Assembly: GCA_035362335.1 (NCBI GenBank)
Contig: DAOSDL010000020.1
Coordinates: 17,603-81,602, forward strand
Direction of reading: 5' to 3'
Length of the DNA stretch: 64,000 bases
From: JAOSJT01 sp035362335
Lineage (GTDB): Bacteria; Bacteroidota; Ignavibacteria; SZUA-365
Positions within the stretch are counted from its first letter, which is position 1. Each line of letters begins with the position of its first letter. The position numbers were made by a program, and so were the translations under genes. Under the pieces are notes generated by a model that worked only from the letters and a program-made list of their open reading frames with translations, ran no database searches and was not told the DNA's origin. Below are positions 9,554-16,846 of this stretch, one piece after another.

Positions 9554-9711
9554 GTAAGCACGTGCTGCCGCAGCGCACTTCACAAGGCGGGGACGAGGCG
9601 GCACGGCGTGCGTTGGACGCGCCCGGCGACGTTTTCCCGTCCTCGAAACCGTGGCGGAATGTGAACAGGATTGTGTATTTTCGCAGTATGGACATGGAGG
9701 ATAGCTTCGAC

Positions 9712-10170
9712 ATGCGACATTTATCCATGCAACAGTTGCTCGCCGCGGCTCTGAGGGACGAGCCCCCCGCGCATATATCGGAGTGCGCCTTTTGCGGGGA
9801 GCAGTACGATCTCGCGGTGGATTATCTGCGCTTCGAGCAGAGCGAAGCCGAGGGTATGGAAGGGATGTCCTCGCCATTGCCTTCCGCCCCACAATATCGT
9901 CTGGCGGCGCAGACGGCAGAACAAGACCTTCCCATGTTCCGCTTGCGGCGCACCTGGTATCTCGACGGCAATTCCACGATTCTCCGCGTGATCGAGGATA
10001 CGCAGCGCAAGTTGCTCACGGGTTTCCTCATCACCGAGCCGGCAAGCACCTTGCGGCGCATTGTGCGTTTCGACGGTATCGAACGGAGTTTCTCGCCGGA
10101 TAAAAACGGCGTCTTCGAAATCGGCTCGGCGAATATCGACATCGAACCGATGAACGTGGTCGTCGACTGA
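9712..10170 (+). CDS. Small protein with anti-sigma-like HxxxCxxC motif
   Basis: A 152-residue protein of unproven function. The start at 9712 is preferred because GGAGG lies 11 bases upstream (9696-9700); Met codons at 9688 and 9694 are alternatives. After a short helix comes His21-Ile-Ser-Glu-Cys25-Ala-Phe-Cys28, the HxxxCxxC zinc pattern of ZAS-type anti-sigma factors. The C-terminal half (about residues 75-152) appears beta-rich, with TWYLDGNSTILRVIED and TGFLITEP, and has no membrane segment. It is followed 58 bases later by the Lon-like/LamG membrane protein. Anti-sigma activity is inferred only from the motif and the neighbours. Confidence 0.7.
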   Translation: MRHLSMQQLLAAALRDEPPAHISECAFCGEQYDLAVDYLRFEQSEAEGMEGMSSPLPSAPQYRLAAQTAEQDLPMFRLRRTWYLDGNSTILRVIEDTQRKLLTGFLITEPASTLRRIVRFDGIERSFSPDKNGVFEIGSANIDIEPMNVVVD

Positions 10171-10228
10171 CCATGGACGCCGTCCGTCCACAGGTTCGCG
10201 CGTGCATCCCGGCGAACAACGGGGATGC

Positions 10229-13200
10229 ATGCTGATGTCGTCCGAGGAAGGGAGGCCCGACTCGTATATCCGGAACCCGGCCGATCTGGACGCGGCCGCA
10301 CGCGCCCTGGACCGCGCACTCGCGCATTGTACTTCGCCGCAGAAACGCTTCATTCTCATCGCGAATTTTCACGCCCATGTGCAGGGGTTGCCGGCCGCCT
10401 GGCTGCAAGGGTATATTCTGTTCCTGACCCCGCAATTTCTGGATCTGGTGCGTCTGCCGTACTTGCGTGCGGTATCGCCCGCGCATTGGCGCTCGGGCCT
10501 CGAATTCCTGCTGTTCGCGCGCGAACAGCCCTGGGGTGCGCGTTTTCCGCTGCTCGAGGCCGCCTGCGAGGAGGCGGTGGTGCAAACCGCGCTCGCCTAC
10601 GGTTTCGTGGCCTCGCTGCGCGAATTGCATGCCCTGCTGGAACTGCGCGGCTATGCCAGCACGAGTATCAGCGAACCCGAGTGGGCGCGGGTGTTCGGCT
10701 CGTCGGCCACGGCCTACGAAAGCTTCCAATCCTGGCTGTCCATACTTCAGCGCCATGGCGACAGCGCCGCGCCCATCGCCGAGAATGCCTATGGACGGTG
10801 GACGGCCTTCCGGCAGCGGCCGCAATCGGTGTCGCTGGTGATGATGGAGCACGACGATGCGGACACCGTGGACAGTGGTCGCGTGCTGCTGATGGATATT
10901 CTGCCTGCGCAGGGCAGCGACAGCGAGGTGCATATCGGAAACATGCTCGGCGCGCAGGGCGGCGACACCATGCTGCAACTGCGTCGCGCGCAACTCCTGG
11001 CCGAGCGCCTGGTGTCGCGCGTGCTGGATGTGCGCGTCCCGAAAGGTGGCTACCTCTTTTCCATCCACGAAGCGTCGGCCTCGATTGTCGGCGAGTCGCT
11101 CGGTCTGGCCACGGCCATGGGCATCGCCTGTTCGCTCACGCAGCGGGTCAACGGACGCGAACGCTGGCAACTGCCCACCACGGTGGCCTGCGTGGGGCAG
11201 GTGGACGAGCAGGGTGCGTTGGCGGACACTGGTTGGGGCATCACCGAGAAAAAGCTGACCGCCGCGTTTTTCTCTCCGCTGGAGGCCATCGTCATTCCCG
11301 CCGCGCATCGCGAAGCGGCGGTACACGCCCTGCAACGCTTGCAGCGGCGCTATCCCAACAGGGCGCTCGATATCGTGGGTATCGATGGCATGGACGACAT
11401 GCTGCGCGGCAACAGCGGCTTGCTGGTGTCGCGACGTTCGCGTGGTGATCGCACACGCGAGTACATCCAGCAACGCAGCGTCACGTTGCTTTTGGGTTTG
11501 GTGGCCATGTTGCTGTTCGGTGGGGCGTATTTCGCCTGGCGGGCCTATATCGCCTATCCGAATCTGGAAATATCGCTCGGCATGGACATCGGCGCCAATG
11601 CCATTGTGTACAATCCACGCGACTCGCTGGAGTGGTGCTTTCGCGACCATCAGGAGGTGAAGCTCTCGCGCATACCTTTCGGCGATCTGGAGGTGGGCGA
11701 CGGCTTCACGCGGAATTTCTGGATTTGGAACTGCTCGCCGCTCGATTTGAATATCGAAATGGAACTCGCCGGTCCCGACGCGGCCGATTGGTATCTGAAC
11801 TGGCGCGACGGTACGCAGCGCGTCGAGGCCACCAAATCCATGCAGTTTTCGGTGGTGTTCAATCCTCGCAACGCGGGCACGGCCAAGCAGGCCTGGCTGT
11901 TGTTGCGCGACAAGGCGAGCCGAGCCGTGCTGTTTCAGTTGGAACTGATCGGTGCCGCGGGTCCACCGCTGAATGCGGGCTATTCTCTGCAATTCGATGG
12001 TGAAGACGACATGCTCTTCTTCGGCGAGCGAAGCACCGCCTTCGATCTCACCGAAGCCACCTTCGAGTGCTGGATGCGCCCCTACGACAGCGCGCATGCG
12101 ATGATACTGCACAACGGGTTGATACGCATGGGCGAGGCCTCGACCGAGGATCTCTGGCTGGGCTATGTCAGCGCGGATCGTGTGTACTTCCGTGTGGGCT
12201 CGGAGATGGCCACTATCACCTTGCCGGCCGCCCTGCGATTGCGCGCGCATCGCTGGACTCATCTGGCGCTGGCGTATTCCATACCGCGCAAGCGCATCAC
12301 CCTGATGGTGAATGGGGAAGTGGTGGACGACAGGCATCCGGATTTCATTTTCGAGGGGCCGGGTTCGCCGTATGTGACCATCGGAGCCATGAACAACTCC
12401 CGGGACAAAATCGCGTTTTTCAAAGGCGAATTGGATGAGATCCGTCTCTGGGCACGCTACCGCGATGCCGGCGAGATCCGGCGGAACATGCACCGCACCG
12501 TCGCGGGGCTGGCTCCCGATTTGAACGGCTACTGGGACATGGACGCCACGGTGGAGCATACGGTGTTCAATGCGAATCTCCGCGCGCATGCTGGCGCGTT
12601 GCGGCATTTACCTTCGCCGGTACGTTCCACCGCACCCATCGATTACCGCCGACCCTGCTGTCGCGTGGTGGGGGGCCCGCTCGGACGTCCGGCCATCGAA
12701 CTCGCATCCGGGCGCTATCTCGCCGCGGCGCGCACGCCCTTGCCGCGACATGGCGACGCGAGCTTCTCCTTCTGGTACCATCAACCAACGCGCGACGCGA
12801 TTTTCTTCAACTACATCAATGTGGACGAAGGGTGGATTTCGATCGAAGACACCATGCTCTTCACCTCCGTGGACAAGGTGTACGTGGAGAAGGTCCCGCC
12901 TCCCGGATGGTATCATGCGGTGTGTACGGTTACCGCGTCGGGCGAGCTGACGCTGTACCGTGACGGCGAGAAGTTCGCCACCAATCGCAGCACCACCGCA
13001 GCCATGCAAGATTGGTTGAACCGTTTCGAGGGCATACAACTGGGCTTCCGTTTCAGCAAGCAGAATCAGCTCGGTTCGAAGTACTACAACTGGTACCATC
13101 CCACGTTGAACCATCCCCGCGCGTTCGCGGACCTGCACATACACACGCGCGTCCTGCGTCCCGAGGAAATCCGCGCCATGGCCTCCGGCGCGCCTCCTCC

Positions 13201-13318
13201 CACCGACGGCCTCGTCGCCTCCTGGACCCTCGATCGCGCGCCCGACAACAATCTCAACTGGATCGACGCCATCGGCGGAGGGCTGATGCATGTGAAGCAG
13301 GTGCGGTTCTGGGAATAG
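10229..13318 (+). CDS. Lon-like Ser-Lys protease domain fused to a membrane helix, Ig-like and two LamG-like domains
   Basis: A 1029-residue protein with an unusual domain order. Residues 1-210 are helical and unrecognised. Residues about 215-395 match the Lon (S16) proteolytic domain: SIHEASASIVGESLGLATAM carries the catalytic Ser290, TVACVGQVDEQGAL the following strand, and GITEKKLTAAFF the Lys341, ending in LDIVGIDGMDDML. No AAA+ ATPase part is present. An Arg-rich stretch precedes one membrane helix (418-440), which puts the protease in the cytoplasm. Outside are an Ig-like domain (about 490-577) and two LamG/concanavalin-like domains (about 583-757 and 816-987). The start is ATG 10229; GTG 10202 or ATG 10235 are possible. 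The role is unknown; the layout suggests outside sensing coupled to inside proteolysis. Confidence 0.82.
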   Translation: MLMSSEEGRPDSYIRNPADLDAAARALDRALAHCTSPQKRFILIANFHAHVQGLPAAWLQGYILFLTPQFLDLVRLPYLRAVSPAHWRSGLEFLLFAREQPWGARFPLLEAACEEAVVQTALAYGFVASLRELHALLELRGYASTSISEPEWARVFGSSATAYESFQSWLSILQRHGDSAAPIAENAYGRWTAFRQRPQSVSLVMMEHDDADTVDSGRVLLMDILPAQGSDSEVHIGNMLGAQGGDTMLQLRRAQLLAERLVSRVLDVRVPKGGYLFSIHEASASIVGESLGLATAMGIACSLTQRVNGRERWQLPTTVACVGQVDEQGALADTGWGITEKKLTAAFFSPLEAIVIPAAHREAAVHALQRLQRRYPNRALDIVGIDGMDDMLRGNSGLLVSRRSRGDRTREYIQQRSVTLLLGLVAMLLFGGAYFAWRAYIAYPNLEISLGMDIGANAIVYNPRDSLEWCFRDHQEVKLSRIPFGDLEVGDGFTRNFWIWNCSPLDLNIEMELAGPDAADWYLNWRDGTQRVEATKSMQFSVVFNPRNAGTAKQAWLLLRDKASRAVLFQLELIGAAGPPLNAGYSLQFDGEDDMLFFGERSTAFDLTEATFECWMRPYDSAHAMILHNGLIRMGEASTEDLWLGYVSADRVYFRVGSEMATITLPAALRLRAHRWTHLALAYSIPRKRITLMVNGEVVDDRHPDFIFEGPGSPYVTIGAMNNSRDKIAFFKGELDEIRLWARYRDAGEIRRNMHRTVAGLAPDLNGYWDMDATVEHTVFNANLRAHAGALRHLPSPVRSTAPIDYRRPCCRVVGGPLGRPAIELASGRYLAAARTPLPRHGDASFSFWYHQPTRDAIFFNYINVDEGWISIEDTMLFTSVDKVYVEKVPPPGWYHAVCTVTASGELTLYRDGEKFATNRSTTAAMQDWLNRFEGIQLGFRFSKQNQLGSKYYNWYHPTLNHPRAFADLHIHTRVLRPEEIRAMASGAPPPTDGLVASWTLDRAPDNNLNWIDAIGGGLMHVKQVRFWE

Positions 13319-13329
13319 CGGGGGGAGTG

Positions 13330-13357
13330 AATCGTTAATCGTTAATCGTGAATCGTG
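13330..13357. repeat. Four 7-bp tandem units
   Basis: AATCGTT, AATCGTT, AATCGTG, AATCGTG in a row, starting 12 bases after the Lon-like/LamG stop codon. Confidence 0.85.
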
Positions 13358-13460
13358 GCGAGTGTTGCCGGTACGGGCTGTATACGTACGCGGCGGGGGC
13401 AGTGAGGAAAAAGGATATGTGAGTCTTGTTGCCTTCGTCCTTTTGCCCTTTCCTGTTTCC

Positions 13461-13492
13461 TGCGCCCTTGCGCCCCTGCGTCTTTGCGTTTA
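13461..13492. repeat. 8-bp periodic TGCG repeats
   Basis: Four units TGCGCCCT, TGCGCCCC, TGCGTCTT, TGCGTTTA. Similar period-8 strings occur between genes in many bacterial genomes. Confidence 0.75.
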
Positions 13493-13611
13493 CGCCGGGG
13501 TGAAAGTGAAGAACGGAAAATGGTGAAAAGGAAAAGGAGACCATGGTCCGCTGCTCTGCGCCACGGCATCGACAACGGCACAATCCCTGTGGAGTGCGCT
13601 TCAAACAATCC

Positions 13612-13669
13612 TTCGCGCCTTCGCGACTTCGCGTGAGGAATTCGCCTCGCGACTTCGCGTGAGGAATTC
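13612..13669. repeat. 8-bp periodic TTCGCG repeats with a duplicated 23-bp block
   Basis: Units TTCGCGCC, TTCGCGAC and TTCGCGTG run from 13612 to 13635. A 23-bp block beginning TCGCGACTTCGCGTGAGG at 13621 recurs exactly at 13647-13669, only three bases apart. The same family reappears at 42064-42089. Confidence 0.8.
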
Positions 13670-13676
13670 CCCGCGA

Positions 13677-14522
13677 TCAGAAGGACACGTGCAGCGCCAC
13701 GCCGGGTACACCGTCGATGCTCGTGAAGCCGATGCCGTCGAGGAACGGAAGACCTTGCTCCGTCACATCGCTGTACACCAGCACCGACATCACCGTGCCA
13801 AGAGCCGCACCCGCCAGCACATCGCCGAGGTAATGCTTGTTGTCACGCATGCGCGAATACCCCACATACGATGCCCAGCCGTAGCAGGCCGTCCAGGCCA
13901 GCGTGTGCAGCGCATCGCTCCACACGGGCTGGCCGCGCAACCACTCGTTGCTCCGTATCGCATCGCTTGCTTCCAGACGCACCCAGGTGGCGAACGCGAA
14001 AGCCACCGACGCGTGTCCACTGACAAAGCTCTTGTCGTCGGAGCCGTCGGGACGCGTGCGGTGTACCGCATGCTTGATCGCCTGCGTGGCAACCTGCGTG
14101 TACATCAGCGAACGATACAAGCCCATGCCGAGCCGCAGCTCATCGCCGGCGTTGCCATCGTCATCGAACAACTCCACCGCCGCGACATGCACCGCCCGCG
14201 CGCCCAGCAACAGATGCGGCAGCGTGAAGGGATGAATGCTGCCCGGCGACTCCGAGCCGGGCACGGCTATGCTGCGTGACAGCAGGCGTTCGAGAGGTGA
14301 CACAGAAATCTGTACCGGCTTGTCATCGTCTTCCACCACCTGATAGCGATTCACGGCGTACACGAGAAACACCGGCGCGTCGTACCAACGGAACACCTCG
14401 CCCGCCGCCTGCGTGACGCGTTCGCCCAGTCGCGCAGGACCGGCCTCGCTTCGGTATTGCGCCGAGGTGCCGTGCGGCAGGGTGGATGCCAGCAGTAAGA
14501 TGAAGCCGAGCAGATGTTTCAT
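13677..14522 (-). CDS. PAP2-family phosphatase, exported
   Basis: Acid-phosphatase-like PAP2 protein of 281 residues with an N-terminal signal peptide (LLGFILLLASTLPHGTSAQ), so it acts in the envelope, probably on lipid phosphates. The three PAP2 motifs are present: KHAVHRTRP (KxxxxxxRP), SFVSGHASVAF (the SGH motif) and SRMRDNKHYLGD (SRxxxxxHxxxD). The start is 18 bases after the CotH-like gene on the same strand, so the two are likely co-transcribed after the porin gene. The substrate cannot be read from sequence. Confidence 0.9.
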   Translation of the reverse strand: MKHLLGFILLLASTLPHGTSAQYRSEAGPARLGERVTQAAGEVFRWYDAPVFLVYAVNRYQVVEDDDKPVQISVSPLERLLSRSIAVPGSESPGSIHPFTLPHLLLGARAVHVAAVELFDDDGNAGDELRLGMGLYRSLMYTQVATQAIKHAVHRTRPDGSDDKSFVSGHASVAFAFATWVRLEASDAIRSNEWLRGQPVWSDALHTLAWTACYGWASYVGYSRMRDNKHYLGDVLAGAALGTVMSVLVYSDVTEQGLPFLDGIGFTSIDGVPGVALHVSF

Positions 14523-14540
14523 GTGTTGCGGGTATTCCGT

Positions 14541-15665
14541 TCAGCGTGAGATGGTGTCGAGTTGGCGGAGGAAGATCTCACGTCTCCGCATGAGATGCTC
14601 TTTGAGGAGAGAGGATTCCGCCGCGAGCGAGAAACCCGCCAATCCGAGAGCGGGATCCAGCGCCCAGGCCGGACCGATGCGCTGCGCTGTCGCATCCAGC
14701 AACGGAAACAGGCGCGCGGGCGTGATCAACGTGTCGAGCATGGCCCGGGCTTCGCTCTTGTACAGCGCGATGCAACTGTCGCTGCGGAACAGCGCGGCAA
14801 TGATATCGTTGGGACCAACGAGGCCCACATCCGCCTGATCGTACAGCAGCTTGTCGAAATCCCAGGGAATGATCTCGAACGGCGCCGTGGGAGCGCGTTT
14901 GTAAAACAGCAGGTTGTTCGCGAAACCATCCTGATGATTCAGTATGGAGGCGGCCGCGTGGTAGCGGAGATAACCGCGGATGTCGAGATGCCGGCCCACG
15001 GTGCGGAACATGTTCTCGTCCGTCGCCGCATCCAGCGCCTCGATCAGCTCGCCCATGCCGTTGAGATTGCCGTCCTTCGGAATTTCCCGCGCGAAGTATT
15101 TGTCCAGCAGCATGTCGTCTTTGAAACTGAAGCGCGCGCCGAAACTGGCCTTCAGCAACTCGTACACAGGCAAGCCGCGCCGCCGGAAGAAATCCTCTTC
15201 CACGCGCTCGATTTGCGCATACAATCCGCGGTCGCGGCCATTGAGGCGCAGGAACACATGCCACGAGGCAAAGGACGGAAAACCGAGCGCGCCGAACACC
15301 TCGCGACCGAGCACCGTACGCAACATGCTGCGATCGAAAATCTGGGCGCTGAGATTGAAGGCGCGCAGTCCGTGCAATTCCTCGCCCGCATCCAGTACCA
15401 CTTTGAACGACCAGCGCGCGTGGTAGCGCGATCCGGCTCCCTGCGGCTCCATGGTCCCGCGGTGGTGTTGCTCGCCGATGAAAAAATCCGTCGGCGCTTT
15501 TTCGTCGCTCCAACGATTGGAGAGCAGCGACACGTAATGCTCCTGCGTCATCCACGCATCGAGTGTGGGCAGCGCGCCCGTGCGCGCGGCGTAATCGGGT
15601 GTGCCCTCGGTGTCGCAGCCGAGGACGAGCAGCAGGGGGAGCAGTATGGTCAGGCGGCCGGTCAA
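14541..15665 (-). CDS. CotH kinase-like lipoprotein
   Basis: A 374-residue lipoprotein (lipobox LVLG-Cys17) of the CotH family, whose studied members are atypical protein kinases of spore coats; in Bacteroidota many are surface lipoproteins of unknown target. Family blocks are NGRDRGLYAQIERVEEDF, the HQDGFANNLLFYK loop and IIPWDFDKLLYD, which hold the expected Asp residues. The apparent start is TTG at 15665, sharing TTGA with the stop of the porin gene; no ATG is found near. This coupling puts porin, CotH-like protein and PAP2 phosphatase in one operon. Confidence 0.85.
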   Translation of the reverse strand: MTGRLTILLPLLLVLGCDTEGTPDYAARTGALPTLDAWMTQEHYVSLLSNRWSDEKAPTDFFIGEQHHRGTMEPQGAGSRYHARWSFKVVLDAGEELHGLRAFNLSAQIFDRSMLRTVLGREVFGALGFPSFASWHVFLRLNGRDRGLYAQIERVEEDFFRRRGLPVYELLKASFGARFSFKDDMLLDKYFAREIPKDGNLNGMGELIEALDAATDENMFRTVGRHLDIRGYLRYHAAASILNHQDGFANNLLFYKRAPTAPFEIIPWDFDKLLYDQADVGLVGPNDIIAALFRSDSCIALYKSEARAMLDTLITPARLFPLLDATAQRIGPAWALDPALGLAGFSLAAESSLLKEHLMRRREIFLRQLDTISR

Positions 15666-16696
15666 TAGCGGACGAACAGTTCAAGACCGAAAGACGAGCC
15701 CTCGGTGCTGTAGGTATCGGCACGCGCATCCTTGCTGAACAGGCCGTCCATGCTCAGGCGGGCGCGCACATTCTCGTCGAGAAACACATTGATGCCCAGC
15801 ATCAACTCAAGCGTATGCGTGTCGCTTGCATCGAGATCGGGCGTGAAATATCCCAGCATGATCCAGGGCTCCACGAGCTTGACCACTTCGCCGCCGATGT
15901 CGATGCGGTAGGCGTTGAGCAGCTTCGCGCCAGCGGTGCTCACGCGGTCGTCGGCCCCCAGGAGGCGGCGACGAATGCCTTCTTCGGGATCCTGCACGTA
16001 TATGGCCTCGATGCTGCCGGTGTAGGCCGCGCGTTCGATGCCCGCGTCGATGGACAGACCGTGTGTAGTGATGGCGTCGTCGTGGCTGCGCGAAAGCAAT
16101 GCGTAACCCACAGACGCAAAGCTGCCGCCGCCGGGATGCACCGAGCCGCGCGCGTAGACGCTGCTTTGATAGGACTGATTGCGAAAGGCACCGACGGCGT
16201 AGGAAAAAGGATACTCCGGCTTTTTTTCCTTGAAATTGTAATACACCATCACGCCGATATTGCGGCCGTCATAGCCCAGTTCCGATATGCGGCGATGCAG
16301 ATAACTGTCGTTGATGGGAATGTACTCGTCGCGATCGGCCAGTCCTTCGAGACTGAAGGGCTTCTTGATATTGCCCACTTTGATTTTCGCCAGATCCACG
16401 TAATCGAATTTCACGGAAAACTCGCGCAGCACCGCGGCTTTGTCCTTCGAATGCCCGCGGAAATCCAGTTGCGCATCGATCTTTTTGTTCACGGCGATGT
16501 CCACCTGGAATTTTCCCTCGAAGTAGTATTCCTGATTGAACTCGGCCACAGGATTGCGGTCGATAAATGCCGCGCCTGTCGCGCCATAGCCGGAAAATTC
16601 CACTTTCTGCGCCCACAGCACCATGGCGGGGAGGAGCAATATCACGCCCGCGAGTGCGCATGTCGAGGCGAATGTGGGATGGTTTCGATGCCGCAT
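15662..16696 (-). CDS. Outer-membrane porin, OprO/OprP-like
   Basis: A 344-residue exported beta-barrel protein. The signal peptide ends near VLWAQ; alternating strands and a C-terminal aromatic residue (LELFVRY) are typical of outer-membrane barrels. The block KIKVGNIKKPFSLEGL with a following DRDEYIPI resembles the phosphate-selective porin O/P family. A GAGGAA ribosome site precedes the ATG at 16696. Upstream are a 9-bp hairpin (16712-16734) and a promoter-like pair (16788-16818). The substrate is unknown; the PAP2 phosphatase in the operon would fit phosphate uptake, but this is inference. Confidence 0.82.
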   Translation of the reverse strand: MRHRNHPTFASTCALAGVILLLPAMVLWAQKVEFSGYGATGAAFIDRNPVAEFNQEYYFEGKFQVDIAVNKKIDAQLDFRGHSKDKAAVLREFSVKFDYVDLAKIKVGNIKKPFSLEGLADRDEYIPINDSYLHRRISELGYDGRNIGVMVYYNFKEKKPEYPFSYAVGAFRNQSYQSSVYARGSVHPGGGSFASVGYALLSRSHDDAITTHGLSIDAGIERAAYTGSIEAIYVQDPEEGIRRRLLGADDRVSTAGAKLLNAYRIDIGGEVVKLVEPWIMLGYFTPDLDASDTHTLELMLGINVFLDENVRARLSMDGLFSKDARADTYSTEGSSFGLELFVRY

Positions 16697-16711
16697 AACA
16701 TTTCCTCAGTG

Positions 16712-16734
16712 CGCATCGGCAATGCGCCGATGCG
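16712..16734 (-). other. Hairpin in the leader of the porin mRNA
   Basis: CGCATCGGC at 16712-16720 and GCCGATGCG at 16726-16734 form a perfect 9-bp stem with a five-base loop, just before the ribosome site of the porin gene. It may control translation or act as a stability element. Confidence 0.5.
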
Positions 16735-16752
16735 GGGTTTCAGCAAGAAACA

Positions 16753-16781
16753 GCGTCGACGCCTGTCGGCGATGCCGACGC
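16753..16781 (-). terminator. Likely terminator of the GH31 gene
   Basis: GCGTCG at 16753-16758 pairs with CGACGC at 16776-16781, with an inner GCC/GGC stem. Read on the minus strand it is followed by TGTTTCTT. It lies about 66 bases after the GH31 stop codon, but inside the expected 5' leader of the porin gene. Confidence 0.4.
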
Positions 16782-16787
16782 ATTCTC

Positions 16788-16818
16788 GAAAAATATCGCG
16801 CGCTTTCGGCGAACGCAA
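16788..16818 (-). promoter_or_regulatory. Bacteroidota-type promoter for the porin operon
   Basis: On the minus strand TTG (16818-16816), then 20 bases, then TATTTTTC (16795-16788). This fits the known Bacteroidota pattern of TTG near -33 and TAnnTTTG near -7, with C in the last position. The porin ATG is about 90 bases downstream. Confidence 0.45.
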
Positions 16819-16846
16819 TTCCTTTATTTATCGCCGACGCGCGGAC

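Larger units (their letters stand above)
13319..13676. other. Noncoding gap with several short tandem repeats
   Basis: This 358-base gap separates convergent genes. It holds three families of short tandem repeats, listed separately, and no convincing gene or terminator. Open frames here are short, unlike any known protein, and run across the repeats. Confidence 0.7.

Noticed and set aside
10031..12607. Long open frame on the minus strand (858 codons) opposite the Lon-like/LamG gene
   Set aside because: It is His/Arg/Gln-rich with no recognisable domain, and the plus strand holds clear domains. Long antisense frames are expected in GC-rich genes.
13612..13669. CRISPR-like direct repeat
   Set aside because: The two 23-bp copies are separated by only three bases, with no spacers and no cas genes.
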